The translations under genes and the position numbers were made by a program. The notes below the pieces were generated by a model. That model searched no databases. It saw only the letters and a list, made by a program, of their open reading frames with translations, and was not told where the DNA came from. Below are positions 1-13,215 of a stretch of 64,000 bases of DNA, piece by piece. The stretch comes from Eopsaltria australis (Eukaryota; Chordata; Aves; Passeriformes; Petroicidae), in contig JAVTVJ010000229.1 in assembly GCA_034509425.1 (NCBI GenBank), positions 806,001 to 870,000 on the forward strand, read 5' to 3'. Every line of letters starts with the position of its first letter. Position 1 is the first letter of the stretch.

Positions 1-3000
1 TGGGGGCTGGAACGAAACAAACCACAGACAACAGCATCTCTTCACCTCCTGTTCTCTCCTGTGCTTCACCTTCACAGGCTGCCTTATCCTGGCATGGGGA
101 ATGTCAGAACAGGTCAGACTCGAGGGCACAGAAACACCAAATTGGGATCACACGGCTGCTTTAGGAAGAGTTTAAGATACTGGCTCTATCTCTAACAGGT
201 GGGAGAGGTTCAGCACAAGAAGTAAACCAGGGGCAGAACAATGTGGCCTAATTATGCAGGGGCGTGGACAGATTCCTTGTTCCAGCTGTTCCCAGATGTT
301 GGCACGACCCAAATCATGTCCTGTTCTCTCAGCTGCACTGGAGGGAGGGGCCACAGGAGCCCTCCTCACTCACCCCCTCACACTGGGGGCTCTCTGGCCC
401 CTACAAACCCTCATTTACCCTTATCCAATGCCATAAACATCAAACCTGGAGGAGCAGCTGCCCAGGGCCCATCACAACCCCTGAGCCAATCCCCAGTCCC
501 TGTCCCAGTCCCATTCTCAATTCCTGTCCTGCCACAGGTGGTTTTGAGTTGGTAAAACCAGATTAACACACAGGAAAAGGACGTTCAGACCCTTGCTTAA
601 ATACTTCAGGCAGGCCTCCTTTTCCCACCTACGTTCCCTGCATTATTTAACAGAGGACCAGCATTATTTCCTTGGCTGTCCCTTGTACATCTTCAGCCTG
701 CATCCCCCCAAGGTAGAACCCCTTCTTTTGATGCCTCTGCAGCACCTTACATTCTGCTTTCCCGGCCCTACAGCCAGTCTCTCCATGCCCTGGTACTGCA
801 GTCCTGACCTGGCAGAGCGTCTTGTGGCTCTCCATCCCCCCAGCACTGCCATTCCCCCTCTCCAGACCCCTCCAGCATGCCTGGCTGAAGGACTCAGATG
901 CCTGCAGCACACGGTGGCCGTGCTCCTCCCGACAGGCACCTTTCATGTTTAATTCAGCGGCTGGTTTAGTTAATCTATTTTTTAATAATTCATCCCTTCC
1001 ATCTTAATTTTGGTAGTTGTTGAAAATCCCTAATAAAACATTTAGGGGCTCTTTTACTGGAGCAATGGCATGATTTACTTGATGGAATCCAGTCTTTGAT
1101 GTCCTGTCTTAATTCCCTCTCTCCCACCGTGCCTCAATCCTGTTTATCACTGTGCCGGAGGTAAGAGGTTCTTGTCGAGTTTTGTAGCACTTGAGACGCT
1201 TGGTCAGCGTTAATAATTCAGCTGCCCCGCACAGCTTAGACAAATCTTGTAGCAAAACAACCTCTTCCTTTTATTAACAGCTCCCTCTGCCACCATGGAC
1301 CCAGGCATGGGCTGGGATGCAGAGAAGAGGGACCAGGCTGAGCATCCCGACCTGGCAGAAGCACCAGGAAAACCTCCCAGGTGCCAACTGCGTTGTTGGG
1401 AGGATATACACCCTTTTACAATGCCTGTATTTCATCCTCTACAGCCCGAATGGGGAAACATGCTGGGTTTTTGCATCTGTAATTGGGGAAGAACAGATGG
1501 TGGAGGCACAGTTGGAAGTAATACGGCCATTAAAATAATCTATACGGCTTGTAATTCCCCCTCATGTGGAGACAGAGCAGGGCCTGCCTCTGCCCGAGTG
1601 CCCACCCAGGCTGCAGCAAGGGTGGGCACAGGTTTGGAGTCCTTTCTGTTGTTTTGGTGGGTTTCATGGGTTTTACTATTTCCCTTCCCCTGGGATGCTC
1701 CTCGTGCTCCTCTTGAAGTGATTTGAGGAGCCAACAGCTGAACCAGAGCCACTTCCACTGGGTAGTGTTTAACTCCCATGTGCCATGTGGAGCACATTTT
1801 CTGCCCATATCACCCAGTTAAAGCAATTTCCAGCTTTTTACATATCTTAATGGTAGAAAAAGAGCAGTAGAAAGCCCCAAGCACTTCAGAGAGATCAGGG
1901 CATCTCTGCAGTTCAATTTCAAATGGGGATGATGCGAGAAAGAATTATGGAGAAACCCCCCTGTTGATTCGTGAAAATTGAAACCTCTCAGGGGAGCACA
2001 CGGGCTTTGTCATCCCCTCTGTCACCTACAGGTCCTGAGAGTGAGGAAATGTAAAATCAGAGTAGGAAAGTTGCCCCAGAAAGCCCAAAAGTACAGCCAA
2101 TATATGGAAATGTATGTCCTTATTCTCCAGGATGTAGGTCATGGTTTCAGAGACCTCTATGCCCTCCAAATATCCCAATCACCACTTTGCTTGGTACCTC
2201 TTGATGGGTGAGGTTTTACCTCCAGGATTTGATTACTGCTTTGTGGCCAGTTGTTTTTCCACACAGTCATACCATGGAAAAAGGCCCTATTTCAATACAA
2301 AATTGAGAAAATGGATGAAATCTCAAAAAAAAATCATAATGGAAGGCATAATCCCTTCCCACTCAGACCCAGAGGCATCCACATCCTGATTGATGGAGGG
2401 GAGAAGGAATGGGAATTGCAGCAGCATCCCCTGGCCCTGAACCCAAGCACCTCAGGTCCCTTGGGCACCCTGCTGCCCTGCACGACCTCCCCAGGCTGGA
2501 CACAATGATTTTCCCAGGTGAAAACCTCTCTGTTGGGCTTAAAATCTTCCCTCACAGAAGCAAGTACCTCTCCAAATCCTTACTCTGCGCCCAGAACGCG
2601 AGGGAGCCAGCAGGACGTTACCTTGGCAGCTGGCTTTGCTTTATGGAACTGTAAATATATTTTTTTAATGGGCTGGCGGCAAGAAAGATGTGTTTCCAGG
2701 CTCAACAACATCCAAAATTAACTGCAGTTCATTTCAGAGGGGGCAAAGGGGGTGGAGGAAGGGGGAACGCAAGCCTGAAACCCGCAGAATATAAAAGCCT
2801 TGAAAGAAATTGCCAAAAATCCCCTGCATCGCTGCCTTCTGGCTCTGGAAAAGAGATTAAAAACCTGAGCAGCATCAGGCTGAAGCAGACGTCACGGAGG
2901 CCACCCCGGGCCATGCTCATGCTCAGATAAAGCTCTTTTTCCTTATTGCTTTCCCAGAGACAACCCAGCCTCTGCCCTGCTCCTCACATCTCCTGGCACA

Positions 3001-3169
3001 CCTAAACCAAGGAGATGCTGCTGCCTCCTGTGACCAGGGATTCCCACCTCTGCAAAATCCCTGGGGATTTCTGAGGGACCCTGACTTCAGCATCAGCATC
3101 TCACCCTTCTCTTTGTGCCAGAGCATTTCTCCTGACGTCCCATTGCCAGCCCTGGTGCCGCTCCCTGAC

Positions 3170-3480
3170 ACCTAATTTGAGTGACCCTTTAGTGACTAAT
3201 TTAATTACCCCGGCCCACAAACTGACAGACAGCTGTTAAAAATGGTTATTGCATTATTAATACGCTCCAGTAATTTCCCATTAAAACTATACTGTTAATA
3301 ATTTTTTCCCCTGTATTTCTTCCCTCTTAATTAGTCTATTTAAAACTTTGAAGGAATATTCTCTTTATGGTAAATGGGAGCGTCGAGCAAATTACATTTT
3401 TGATTGAATACTTCTGTGATAGGCCAGCAAATAAGACCGTTGAGTTGTTAATTATTGTCAGAGTTTCACACGATGCCTGC
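3170..3480. promoter_or_regulatory. AT-rich candidate regulatory element
   Basis: Dense in homeodomain-type cores (TAATTTAATTACC, TTAATTAG, GTTAATTATTG) with little sign of repeats. Looks like a conserved intronic enhancer by composition only; conservation could not be tested. Confidence 0.3.
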
Positions 3481-5530
3481 TAATGAGGCAGTCAATCTTC
3501 TCTGCCATTCCTGGAATATTAATGGAAGCCGTTGGTATTGATTTTGTCACCAGGAAAGGTAGGAACTCCTCCTACTTAGGGGGCTCCAGGGAGGGCAGGG
3601 GGGGATCTGCACTGGGAGGGGACACTGAGGGGACCAGAGACCTTGGGATGGGGTTGGGCAGGAGGGCTCGGAGCTGGTGGAAGTTCAGGAAGCTCTTGGC
3701 TGTGCCAATGGCAGCCCATGGACCCAGTGTGGGGGTCGGCACATTCCCACAGGGATCAATCCCATCCACAGAAGCACCCAGGCAGGAGAGGTGACAGAGG
3801 GGTGACACTTCCTGACAGACACTCTGGTCCCTGCCCCCTCCCTCCTGATTTAGAATATCAGATTCACCCCTTACCTTTCTGTGATAAGACAACTTTCATC
3901 TTTTTTTCTCTTTTTTTTAAGGAAAGCGAAATAGCTGATCTGTCTGGACTTCAGCAGATAACTTGATAGAGTGATGCATGGAAATTATGAGTAAAGCACC
4001 CATGGATAAGGATCAACACGAAATCATGAGGCGGCCCAGAGACTGTATAAAAACAGCCTTTGAGTTGTGCTGGGAGAGGTGACAGGGAGCTTTTGGTACC
4101 ATTTCTCAAGCCTTTGGGCCCTGATCTTGTTTGATTTCCACACGAATGATCTCACTGGAGAATGCAGGAGTTTGGCACCAAAGTCTATGTCGAAGTCACA
4201 GGAATTCTTCACCCCCTCCCAGGTTCCCACTGTCCAGCTCAGAGAGCAAGAGCAGCGTGGGGCTGTGCCCAGTGCCATCCCCAGTGCCAAAGCCATCTTC
4301 CTGCTAACAGCAGCTTGGCCAAGCCAGAGGGAATCCCACCAAAAAGAAATTCATCACAGGATAACTGAGACAGAGTGAGGCAACAGCCACCCCAGAGCTT
4401 TACGTGTCTGTCACCAATGTCCTGGCTAATTCCATCCCCCAGAGGGGCAGGGATCTACAATTCCCTGAGTTCCTTGGCACATATGGGCCATTGGAAGATG
4501 GCACATGTGTCCTGCTCCTGCATCCAAAGCAAGGATGAACAGCACAGACCCTGCTCCCTTTGGGCTGTGGAGGCAGAGCCCACACACAGGCATGGCCTCC
4601 TCTGCCTCTGGTGGCCACATCACCCCTGAGCTCATCCACCTGAGAAATGTGGGGCTGACTTTGCCAGGACTGTGCAGCACCAAGTCCAAGCAGAGCCCTG
4701 GATTTCCTAAATAGGTCTACAGCACTTGCTGTTGGGTTTTATTTCTGTAGCTTTGCTCTGAGGAAGTGCCTGTGTGAGTGCCTGACCCAGAGCCTGCAGG
4801 ACAGATGCTGAATGCAGACACGGTGCTGGCCCTGCAAACCAGCTCAGCTCCACCTGAACTGCTCCAGCCTTCCCAGCCCAAACCTCTCCCAGCCCTGCTC
4901 CCACAGGGAAAGCCAGGACAGACTGGATGAACCTTGCAAAACTCATAGCCCATTATAGGTGACATGCTGACACAGGTCACACTGTCACAGCTGCTGCCAA
5001 GAGGTCAGAGCTCAGGGACCTCACTCCAGCTACTCCAGCTGGGTTTTGAATAGCCAAACCCACATCCCCCCCTAAAAATGAGATGGCTTGGGGTTATTCT
5101 GGGAATCCTCTGCCTGACCAGGTGATTCAGGGAAAGATGTGTGTGTGTAGGAGGGGTGGTTGGAGCATCTGTGGGGATGCTCCCAACTCTCTGCATGTCC
5201 TGTCACCCACAGCTGCACAGCTGGAATGATACCAGGAGACAGGGACAGATGGAGGACAATGTCCAGCCTCCACAGGAACAGCCTCCCATCCCTCCCATTC
5301 CATGGCAGGAATTTCTGTGGTTTCTTTTCTGGAAAGCAACAGATTTACATGGCTGCTCCCCAGTTACAGGTGGTGTCCCCCCACCCAGCCACCCCTGCTG
5401 CTTCCAAGCCCATCTGCTGCCCACTCGTGCTTTTTAAGCAAGCCAGGCGCTATTTTTACTGCAGTGAAGTTTTCCATATTAAAAGCTCCTTTTATTTTCC
5501 CTTTATATAAAGCAGGCTTCAATAATTCCT

Positions 5531-5566
5531 CAGGGTCCCCTTCCAACCTGGTATTCTATGATTCTG
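5531..5566 (+). mobile_element. CR1 LINE 3' tail fragment
   Basis: Short plus-strand remnant with the CR1 terminal pattern: CCCCTTCCAACC, then ATTCTATGATTCTG. Confidence 0.75.
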
Positions 5567-5604
5567 TAAAAAGAGGAGCTTTCCATTTATAATGAATTGC
5601 CTGT

Positions 5605-5674
5605 GATGCAGCATATCCCAATTTTACCAGAAAAAGGGATTCTGTGACCTTCCCTGAGCTCCCAGTGAGGTGCC
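5605..5674 (+). repeat. 70-bp dispersed repeat, copy 1
   Basis: Aligns with 7941-8011 from GATGCAGCATATCC to the shared end CCCAGTGAG-TGCC, with one gap and about three-quarters identity by eye. It does not look like CR1. It may be a fragment of an unnamed interspersed element. Confidence 0.6.
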
Positions 5675-5693
5675 ATGAAAAGCCCTTCAGGTC

Positions 5694-5714
5694 AATAGCA
5701 TTGCCAATGCTATT
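5694..5714. repeat. Short hairpin (9-bp inverted repeat)
   Basis: AATAGCATT, a 3-nt loop GCC, then AATGCTATT. The arms are perfect complements. Confidence 0.7.
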
Positions 5715-5767
5715 CCTCTATCAGTATCACTTATCAGCTGTGTCCAGGCACAATTTATGGCTTTTAC

Positions 5768-5846
5768 CTGCCACCATGGCAGGGGAGCTGGACAAGATGA
5801 TCTTTAAGGTTCTTTCCAACCCAAACCATTCTGTGATTCCATTATT
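5768..5846 (+). mobile_element. CR1 LINE 3' tail fragment
   Basis: Plus-strand CR1 3' end: CATGGCAGGGG, then TTTCCAACCCAAACCATTCT and GTGATTCC. The start is 5'-truncated, as is usual for CR1. Confidence 0.85.
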
Positions 5847-7940
5847 CCATCAGTTGATGAGCCATTTATTTATCCAATCACAACTTTTATGATAACAATT
5901 TTAAAATTCTCTACTATGGACCCAACCTGGGTCCAAACCCAGAGCACCCAGAGTCAGAACTAACACCTGCAGCTCTGGCTATCTGTGTTTGATACTCACT
6001 GATTAAAAAAAAAAAAAAATAAAAGAAAGGAAATGTGGACTGAAGTGAATGAAGAGACTTCTCCCTGCGAAAGCTCAGTGCATATTTACACAGCATCCTG
6101 CCTTAATGCTCAGCTGCTTCATTTGTGTCACTTTAAGCCCTCGGCAGAAGCAGGGAAGTATTAGCTGGGGTTTAATTGTGTGCTGCTGGGTTCTGCACGG
6201 CTCCCCACCAGCTGCTGCTGGGAGAGAGCCCCGTGGCAGGGCTGGGATGGATGTGGCAGTGACAGGGGGACAGCCACCAGCCAGAAGGGAGAGCAGCAGT
6301 GGGGGGCAGTGCCCCAGCCTGGGACAGATGGAGGACAGCCCTGCCTTATATATAAGGTGAAATATCAGTTTGCACAGAGCTGCCCAGCCCTGTGGCATCT
6401 GGGATGAACTCTGCTGTGCACTGCCCAGACCTGCTGCTTGCAGGAGACAGGAGTAGGTTCTCCCCCAAAACTCATCCAGCTGCTGAGCCAACACCCCTGA
6501 ACGTGTCCCAGTGCAACTGGGGGCTCTCCATCCACTGCCTCCCCTCCAGTCTGCTCCACATCAGCCACTTCTGCTGGAGGTGAAACAGGCACTGGATGGA
6601 TTACACACAGATTGTGGTCCATCCCCATCCCTCTGTCCCAGCACTGCCATCCCAGCCTACACTTGAGTCACCACTGCTGAGATCAGCCCTGAGCGTGGCA
6701 CAGCCTGTGGCAGTGGGTCCTCAACTGCACCCATCTAACTTTTGATAAAAGGCACTTGGTTGCAGTCAATAGCATCTCATAATATCAAAAACACCGCAGG
6801 AAACATCAAGAGCTGAATTGATTATGGCACAGTAATTCTTCAGGCAGTGAAAGCAGGGCAATTCCCAAGATGGGATTATTTTTTTGCAAGGCTTCACCTA
6901 ATTTTCTTGATGTTATTTTCCCAGCCCTCCTTCCAAACATCTCCAGCTTTGCACTGCTCTTTGATTTAGTCCCCGAAAACAATATTTTGCTTAACACAGT
7001 TAAGTTTCCCAGCAAAGTGCCAGGGAAAGTGTCACCACCACCCAGATCACCGGGACTGAAATGTGTGCAGCAGGAAAATGTCAAGGAAGATTTTGCTTTT
7101 GGCTCTGTAGCCAGCAACCCACTTTGGGGAGAGTAGAAAAAGCCCTGACAAGAACTCAAAATATGTAAATCAGAAAAAAGAAGACCAAATTCCCAGACTA
7201 AAAGGGGAATGATAAAAAACCTGTGCAGAGTGGAGGCAAAGGGCAATGGATTTTCACAGTCTGATCCAACCTTGACAAAGCATGGAAAGGTTTTCTGAGC
7301 CAGTGGGAAAGACCACATAGGACACATCATCCCTGCTCTGTGCAATGCTGGCATTGTCCGTAAACTATGCACTGAACTTTTTGGTGCTCTAAATTCATTT
7401 TGAGCTGATTTTGCTCCTTTGCCTGGAGGTGAGAGGGCCAGGGAGGGTCTGCAGAGCATCTTTCCTGCATCTGAAAACTGTGGAATGAGAAGGAGCAGAA
7501 CTGCATAAGCAAAGTTACTCTGAGCTGCCTGGAAAGTGCTGCACTAAAGGCACAAAGGGCATTTTTTCCTAATAAATCACCCCAAGAGCCAGGGTGATAT
7601 CCTGGAGTGGAACGAATCCCTGGAGGGCAGCATCCAGAGCACAGGGGCACTGCACTGAGGAGTGGAATCATCACCCTGGCTCTGCTGCTGAGGAGCAGGA
7701 GCTGAAACTAATTAACTTCACTTGTCTTCATGGAGCACAGCCGTGCTGGGTCACTGGTTGTGCCCAGCCCTGGCTGCCCCAGGGTGAAAATCAAGCAGGA
7801 GCTTTGCCCCTTGGCCTGAGCTGCCGTCCCTCATCCCTCCACGGTGAGACCATGTTCCTCTACAGCAGCATGTGAGTCCCCCCTTCCCTTTAGCAATTAA
7901 TAAATCCCCATAAAAGTCAACCTGGAGGTCTGTCTTCCAT

Positions 7941-8011
7941 GGTGCAGCATATCCAGGCTTTGCCAGGACAAAGGGAGTCTGGGGCTCTCCCTGAGTTCCC
8001 AGTGAGATGCC
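7941..8011 (+). repeat. 70-bp dispersed repeat, copy 2
   Basis: Partner of 5605-5674 in the same orientation, 2.3 kb away: GGTGCAGCATATCC at the start and TCCCAGTGAGATGCC at the end. Confidence 0.6.
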
Positions 8012-11000
8012 CTTTCCCAGAGCCCTTTCCAAGCCTGCAAGGGGCAGTGTCTTCTTGAAGTGTCCTAAAAGCAGAAGGACAAAGCTGCCCTGTTTGTGTC
8101 CATCTCCATTCTTGTCATTTCCACAGAGGTGGTTTTTCCTCCCTGGCTGTGGAGCCTGTCACAGGTTCCTGGCACATTCCCAGGAACATTTTGGCTCTGC
8201 TGAATTTTATTAGTTTTGTCCTTTGGCTGAAGTGATCCAGCAGTTGTTACAGGAGATAAAAACAGGAAAGGAAGAGTAGATCCCATCCACATTGGTGCAA
8301 GTTTTAGGCAACTGGCATCTCATCAGAACGGGTTTTTGCATAGTGCCAGTTCTTTCCATGGAGTTGTGTTGAGAAATAACCAAAGAAAAGGCATTTCCCA
8401 GTGTCACTGCCCCACCCAGGCACCATCCCAGCACCCTGTCTGGGCCAGGGCATGAAATACCTGGTCCTTCCTCCTGCAGAACTTCCAGTCCCTTTTTCAG
8501 GCAGGAGATGCACACAAAAGCAAAGGCAAGAAAACTCAAATAGGGGTAAAAAATTGTAATTCAGAAAAAATAGTACAGAGAGGCTGTATAAACAGAGAGG
8601 CCAAGGGGCTGTGCTTTGAACAGGCAGCTACAAAGCAAACTCCAGCCACTGCTTAACAGAAAGCAAAGGCAGCGACACAAAAACAAATAACAACATCAAA
8701 CAGGGAGGGAAAAACACCTTTCAACACAGGAACCCAAGGTCTGATTTTGCTACCTTGCATCACCCTTCCTGCTAAGCATTCCCAGCATGTTAGAGCCCTG
8801 CCTCCCCCTCCAAACCCTCAGGAGCACTGCTTGTCACAGCCCTGGCAGGATCCTGCCCCACACAGATCCCACATGGACGGGTGGATGGACACACAGCCAC
8901 AACAGCAAATCCATATGGAGAATGTGGAGAAGCTTCAGAGTCCAGTGCCAAACCCTACTCTGTGATGGGAGATCCCACAGACATCAAAGGGAATCGTTCT
9001 GGGTGTGAGACAGTGTTTGCATATTTGGCAAGTGTTGGGTATTTTTAATTGTCTCAATAAACATATAAACAAAATCTGTTCACTCGCTGGGGTTTTTTTC
9101 CCTCCTGGGCTCTGCAGCACCATGGACGAGAGGAACTGCAATCGCTCAGCTGCCAAACTTGTAGCTGGTGCTGGTGCTCCCTGCGATGGATTTGCCTACG
9201 AGCCAGGCCCAAATTTACATCCCCTGTCCCTGAGAGGTTTGATCATTCTCTGTGCAGTTTTATGGCACAGCATTAAGTCCTCAGAAATGCAGTGAGTTCC
9301 CACAGCAGAGCACAGAGAGTGGAGCTCAGCATTATTGCAGCAGCAGTTACTAAAAGCCCAGGATGAGGCAAGGCTGAAATGTTCCCTGGATTCTGGGCAT
9401 GAAAAGATGCTGTGGCTGCTGATGGACCAGGAGGGGACAGGCTGAGGGCAGCAAAGTCCCTGCACTGTCCCAGAGGTGCTGGGTGATCCACATTTCAATT
9501 CTCACCTACCCCAGATCCTTCCTGGGTGATTTCAGCTCCAGTTTTGGTTTGGTTTTTTTGGGGGGGGAGGTTTCCCCTCTTTTCCCATCACACTCCTCCC
9601 CTAATTCTCTTACTTTGCTGCTCACACCCTTCGTGGCTGCTGCAAGATTACATCTCCATTTAGTCACCCCCTGGCGAAGTGAGACGTACCTGACTCTTCT
9701 AACCTGCTCTCATAAATCACAGTGGGAGGCAGGGAGGAGAAAAAATCCTGGTAAGCAGCCAGGACAAAGCTCAACTGACAGCTGCAGGGCAGGGGCTGGT
9801 GGCTGCCTCTCTGTAAAGCATCTGTCCCTGCTCTCCAGAGGACGAGGCCAAAGGCTGCCTCTGTCCCGGTGTTAAGCACCAAAAGCAGCTTCTCCACCAC
9901 TCTGAGACACAACAGCGTGTTGGGGTGATAAGGAGCCCAGGCCAGAGCGCAGGGACGTTATCTGTGGGGATGCTGGTGTCTCTGTGATGTGCACAGTAAT
10001 GAATTGCCCTCTCTGCAGAAATGAGTAAGTTGTGCCTGCTGATGCAATGATCAATTTGCTCCATCATGCAAAGCTGGCCATTCATCATGGCCATCGACTG
10101 CAGCCACTCACACCTTTGTGTTGGCCCCAACGGAGCAGGAGGCTCTGCAGGAGCTGCATGGGCCCCTGCTCAGGAACTGCCTGAAAAAGGGGGCTCCTCT
10201 CTCCCCCAGCCTCCTGGCTGAGGATCCCTGTGGCACTGAGCACCCAGAAATCACCGCCTGTTCTGCTCCAGGGGGGCAGCGAAAAGAAAAGAAGGGAAAA
10301 AAGATCCAGTTCTCATGGCATCCCCTGCACAAATGGCAAGAGGAGCTGGCTCTGCCTGCATGCCATATCCCATCCCACACGGAGCAGCCCAGCCCAGCCC
10401 ACCTCCTGACCTTGAGGGATGCTCACCTGCAGCTGCACCCATTCATCTGTGCTCTTGCAGATCAGGAAGGAGCTTAAGGCACAGACAGATGAGTTTTGCT
10501 GCTGCAACAGCAGGGACAGCAAAGCTCACGCTCTCCTGGCCCAGATTCCCTTTGCCTTTCTCAGACACTCATCCTCCTCCATTCACAGGGAGCCTCACAC
10601 CACAGTGATCACCGCTGACTTGCAAAATCACAACCGCCCAAATCACTGCAAAACCCCTTCAAAACATCACTGCAAAACCCCTGTAAGGCAGGGGCAGCAG
10701 TGAGGCTGCAGGAGCACAGCATGGATGAGCTGGTGAATGCCATGGGCAGGGAGAAAAAGCCTTGCTCCCATCCTTGACAGAAGACGGGACCCATGAGGGA
10801 ACAGAGCGGGGGAGCAGAGTGTTCTGCCTCTGAGAGAATTGAAAATAAAAAAACAACAAACAAATAAAGAAAAAGTAGAAATAAAAAATCCAGTTGATTG
10901 TACTTTGGCAAAGAATTCAGAGAGCAAAGGGGCTCACTTGGGAGCAAAACGAAGATGAATCGACAGCCAGTTCAAGAGAATTCATTCTGCTGCTGAACAC

Positions 11001-11270
11001 TTGTCTCTCCATCAGGACATCTCAAAGGCTTGTCAAGCGAAGGCAAGGCTTTTATTTGTTTCTATGGTTGCCATAACGATAGAGCTATATGTCATGTCAG
11101 GCAGCAGCTGAGGCTCGTGCCTCTGATTTATAGCTGCTCCACAGAAATTATCAACTTTTCTGCAGAGCGGGTGGCACAGTGAACCGTGACCACCGGGTGT
11201 CTGCCAGCGCCTGCTCTGCCCCCAGGGTTAGCTCTCCTCTTGGTCCCCCACAGCTCTGTGTGTGCCCCAA

Positions 11271-11374
11271 GGGATGCTTTCATTATCCCCTGCAGAGATG
11301 CTTTTATTATCCCCTACAGGGATACTTTTATTATTCCTTGCAGGGGTGCTTTTATTCTCCCCGCAGGGATGCTC
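11271..11374. repeat. 24-bp tandem repeat, about 4.3 copies
   Basis: Units read GGGATGCTTTCATTATCCCC plus TGCA, with point changes. Three 24-bp units, one 23-bp unit and a partial one. Confidence 0.85.
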
Positions 11375-12607
11375 AGTGCTGGGGCAGTAGGACCTGGGGG
11401 CTGTGGCTGTGGGTCCTTCCCATACAGTGCCACAATTAGAGCAATTCCTGGACCCACGGGACAAGCTGTACCTTCCAAAGGCTCAAACAGGCATGGCAAG
11501 GTGTCCAGGGAAGGTCAGCAGAAGGACTGAACACCTAGCAGTGATTTGTTTAACAAAACTTTATAGACTACTGTGTTTAATGGCAGGTTATGGGAGAAAC
11601 ACAGGTAAGACAGATGGGAGTGGAAACAAAGAAGGGTCTTGGAAACAAGCAAGACAAGGTGGGACTGGGATGCATTTCTTGTCCTGGCAGGGGATGTGCT
11701 GCAAGGACAGTCTGCCCAGCCTGGGACCCCAGGCAGAGGCTGCCCAGCAAGGGGACAGCCCTGCAGCACTGCTGGTCAAGCTCATCAGAACGAAGATGTC
11801 ACCGTGAGCGTGGCTGTCACAGCCCCAGGTGTGTGACTGATGTGACTGCTGCGCTGAGGATCAGACTCTGGGGTCGAGGGAGGGATGCTCAATATGGTCA
11901 CTGATAAATTATACATGCAAGTTTCATCAACTCTAAGCACTCTCATTCCTAATTTATGACGCACAGCCCTAAAACCTCCAGCACTGAGTTTTGCACTCTC
12001 CTGTGTCCTGTCCCCTGAAGCCCCTGGAGCAGCCCCAGGGGGATGTTTGCACAAAGCCTGTTGGCTCCTGTCTGCAGGACGTTTCTCTAATGACTTGGCT
12101 GCAGCAGGGGAAGGTTTGGGCCCTTCATCCCCATCCACCAAAGCACAGCTTGTTGCACTGCCCAGCAGTGAGACACAGAGACAACAACACTGGAGTCAGC
12201 ATTTCCCCAGGGAGCTGCTGAGAGGCCAAGCCCCACCTGTCCCTCTGCATCTCAAGCATCTTCATAAAAACACAAGACCACGTTTGAACCTCTAACCCTC
12301 TGAGTTGTAAAGACTTCATCACTTGTTTTCACCAAACCAGGCTTTCTGCAATTTCCTTCCATTAAACTCTTCAAGACAAGTGACCCTGGAGCCAAAGGTG
12401 TCAGACTAATGAAAGGTCTGCAGGAATGCAGCACGCTCGTTATTACAGACACAGAAGGAACAGAGCACTGAGCCACCATCACAGTGACACAGGACAGCAA
12501 ACAGGGCATGCCAGGTGCTGAGGCACGGCTGTGCTGCAGCTGGTGTGACACAGCCCAGGGTTTGCCCTGTGGCATGGAGAAGGGACTGTATTAAAGCCCA
12601 AGAATGC

Positions 12608-12806
12608 AGGTACAGGAAGAATTTCGTCACTGGAAAAGGGCTGTCAAGCATTGGAAGGGGCTGCCCAGGGAGGTGGTGGAGTTCCCATCCCTGGAAATAT
12701 TCAAAAAAATAACTGAACTTGGCACTCATTGCACTGGTCTGAGTGACAAGGTGGGGATTGGTCACAGGTTGGATTCAATCCTTTTCCAATCCAAATGATT
12801 CTGGGA
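12608..12806 (+). mobile_element. CR1 LINE 3' fragment (about 200 bp)
   Basis: Plus-strand CR1 with the pattern CACTGGAAAAGGGCTGTCAA, GGGCTGCCCAGGGAGGTGG, ATCCCTGGAAATATTCAA, ending CAATCCAAATGATTCTGGGA. The left boundary may extend somewhat further. Confidence 0.88.
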
Positions 12807-13069
12807 TGGCTGTGTTTGAACTACACCATGGACAGCACGTGCTCAGCTCTGATGTTGGTCTGACATGCTGTATCACCACCTGAACACCTGAACCACCAAA
12901 ACTGCTCCCTTGAGAAGCTGCTTGTGTCAGTCCAGAGAGACAAAGCAAAGAAGCTGCAAGACAGGCACTTTCAGAGCTGCCTTTCTCATTGCATGAAAGC
13001 ACCCAAAAACCTCAGAAGAGAGTTCCACCCACCCCAGGGTGCTGAGGATCCCGAGCTTGCAGTTCCTTG

Positions 13070-13215
13070 TTTAAGAAGTGTTTCAGTTCTAATGTAGAAA
13101 TAATAGATTGCTTTTCACTTCTCACTGTATCTGTGAAACCTTCCATAATTCAACATCAAATATTTATTATTGCGTTTATTAAAGTTTTAATAATTCAGCA
13201 ACTCCTGTGTGTAAG
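13070..13215. promoter_or_regulatory. AT-rich candidate regulatory element
   Basis: Non-repetitive AT-rich patch with several TAAT/ATTA cores and an ATTATTGCGTTTATTAAAG segment. Suggestive composition only. Confidence 0.22.

Noticed and set aside
6806..7459. Minus-strand open frame of 217 residues
   Set aside because: No family resemblance and no splice-site support; likely chance in stop-poor intron.
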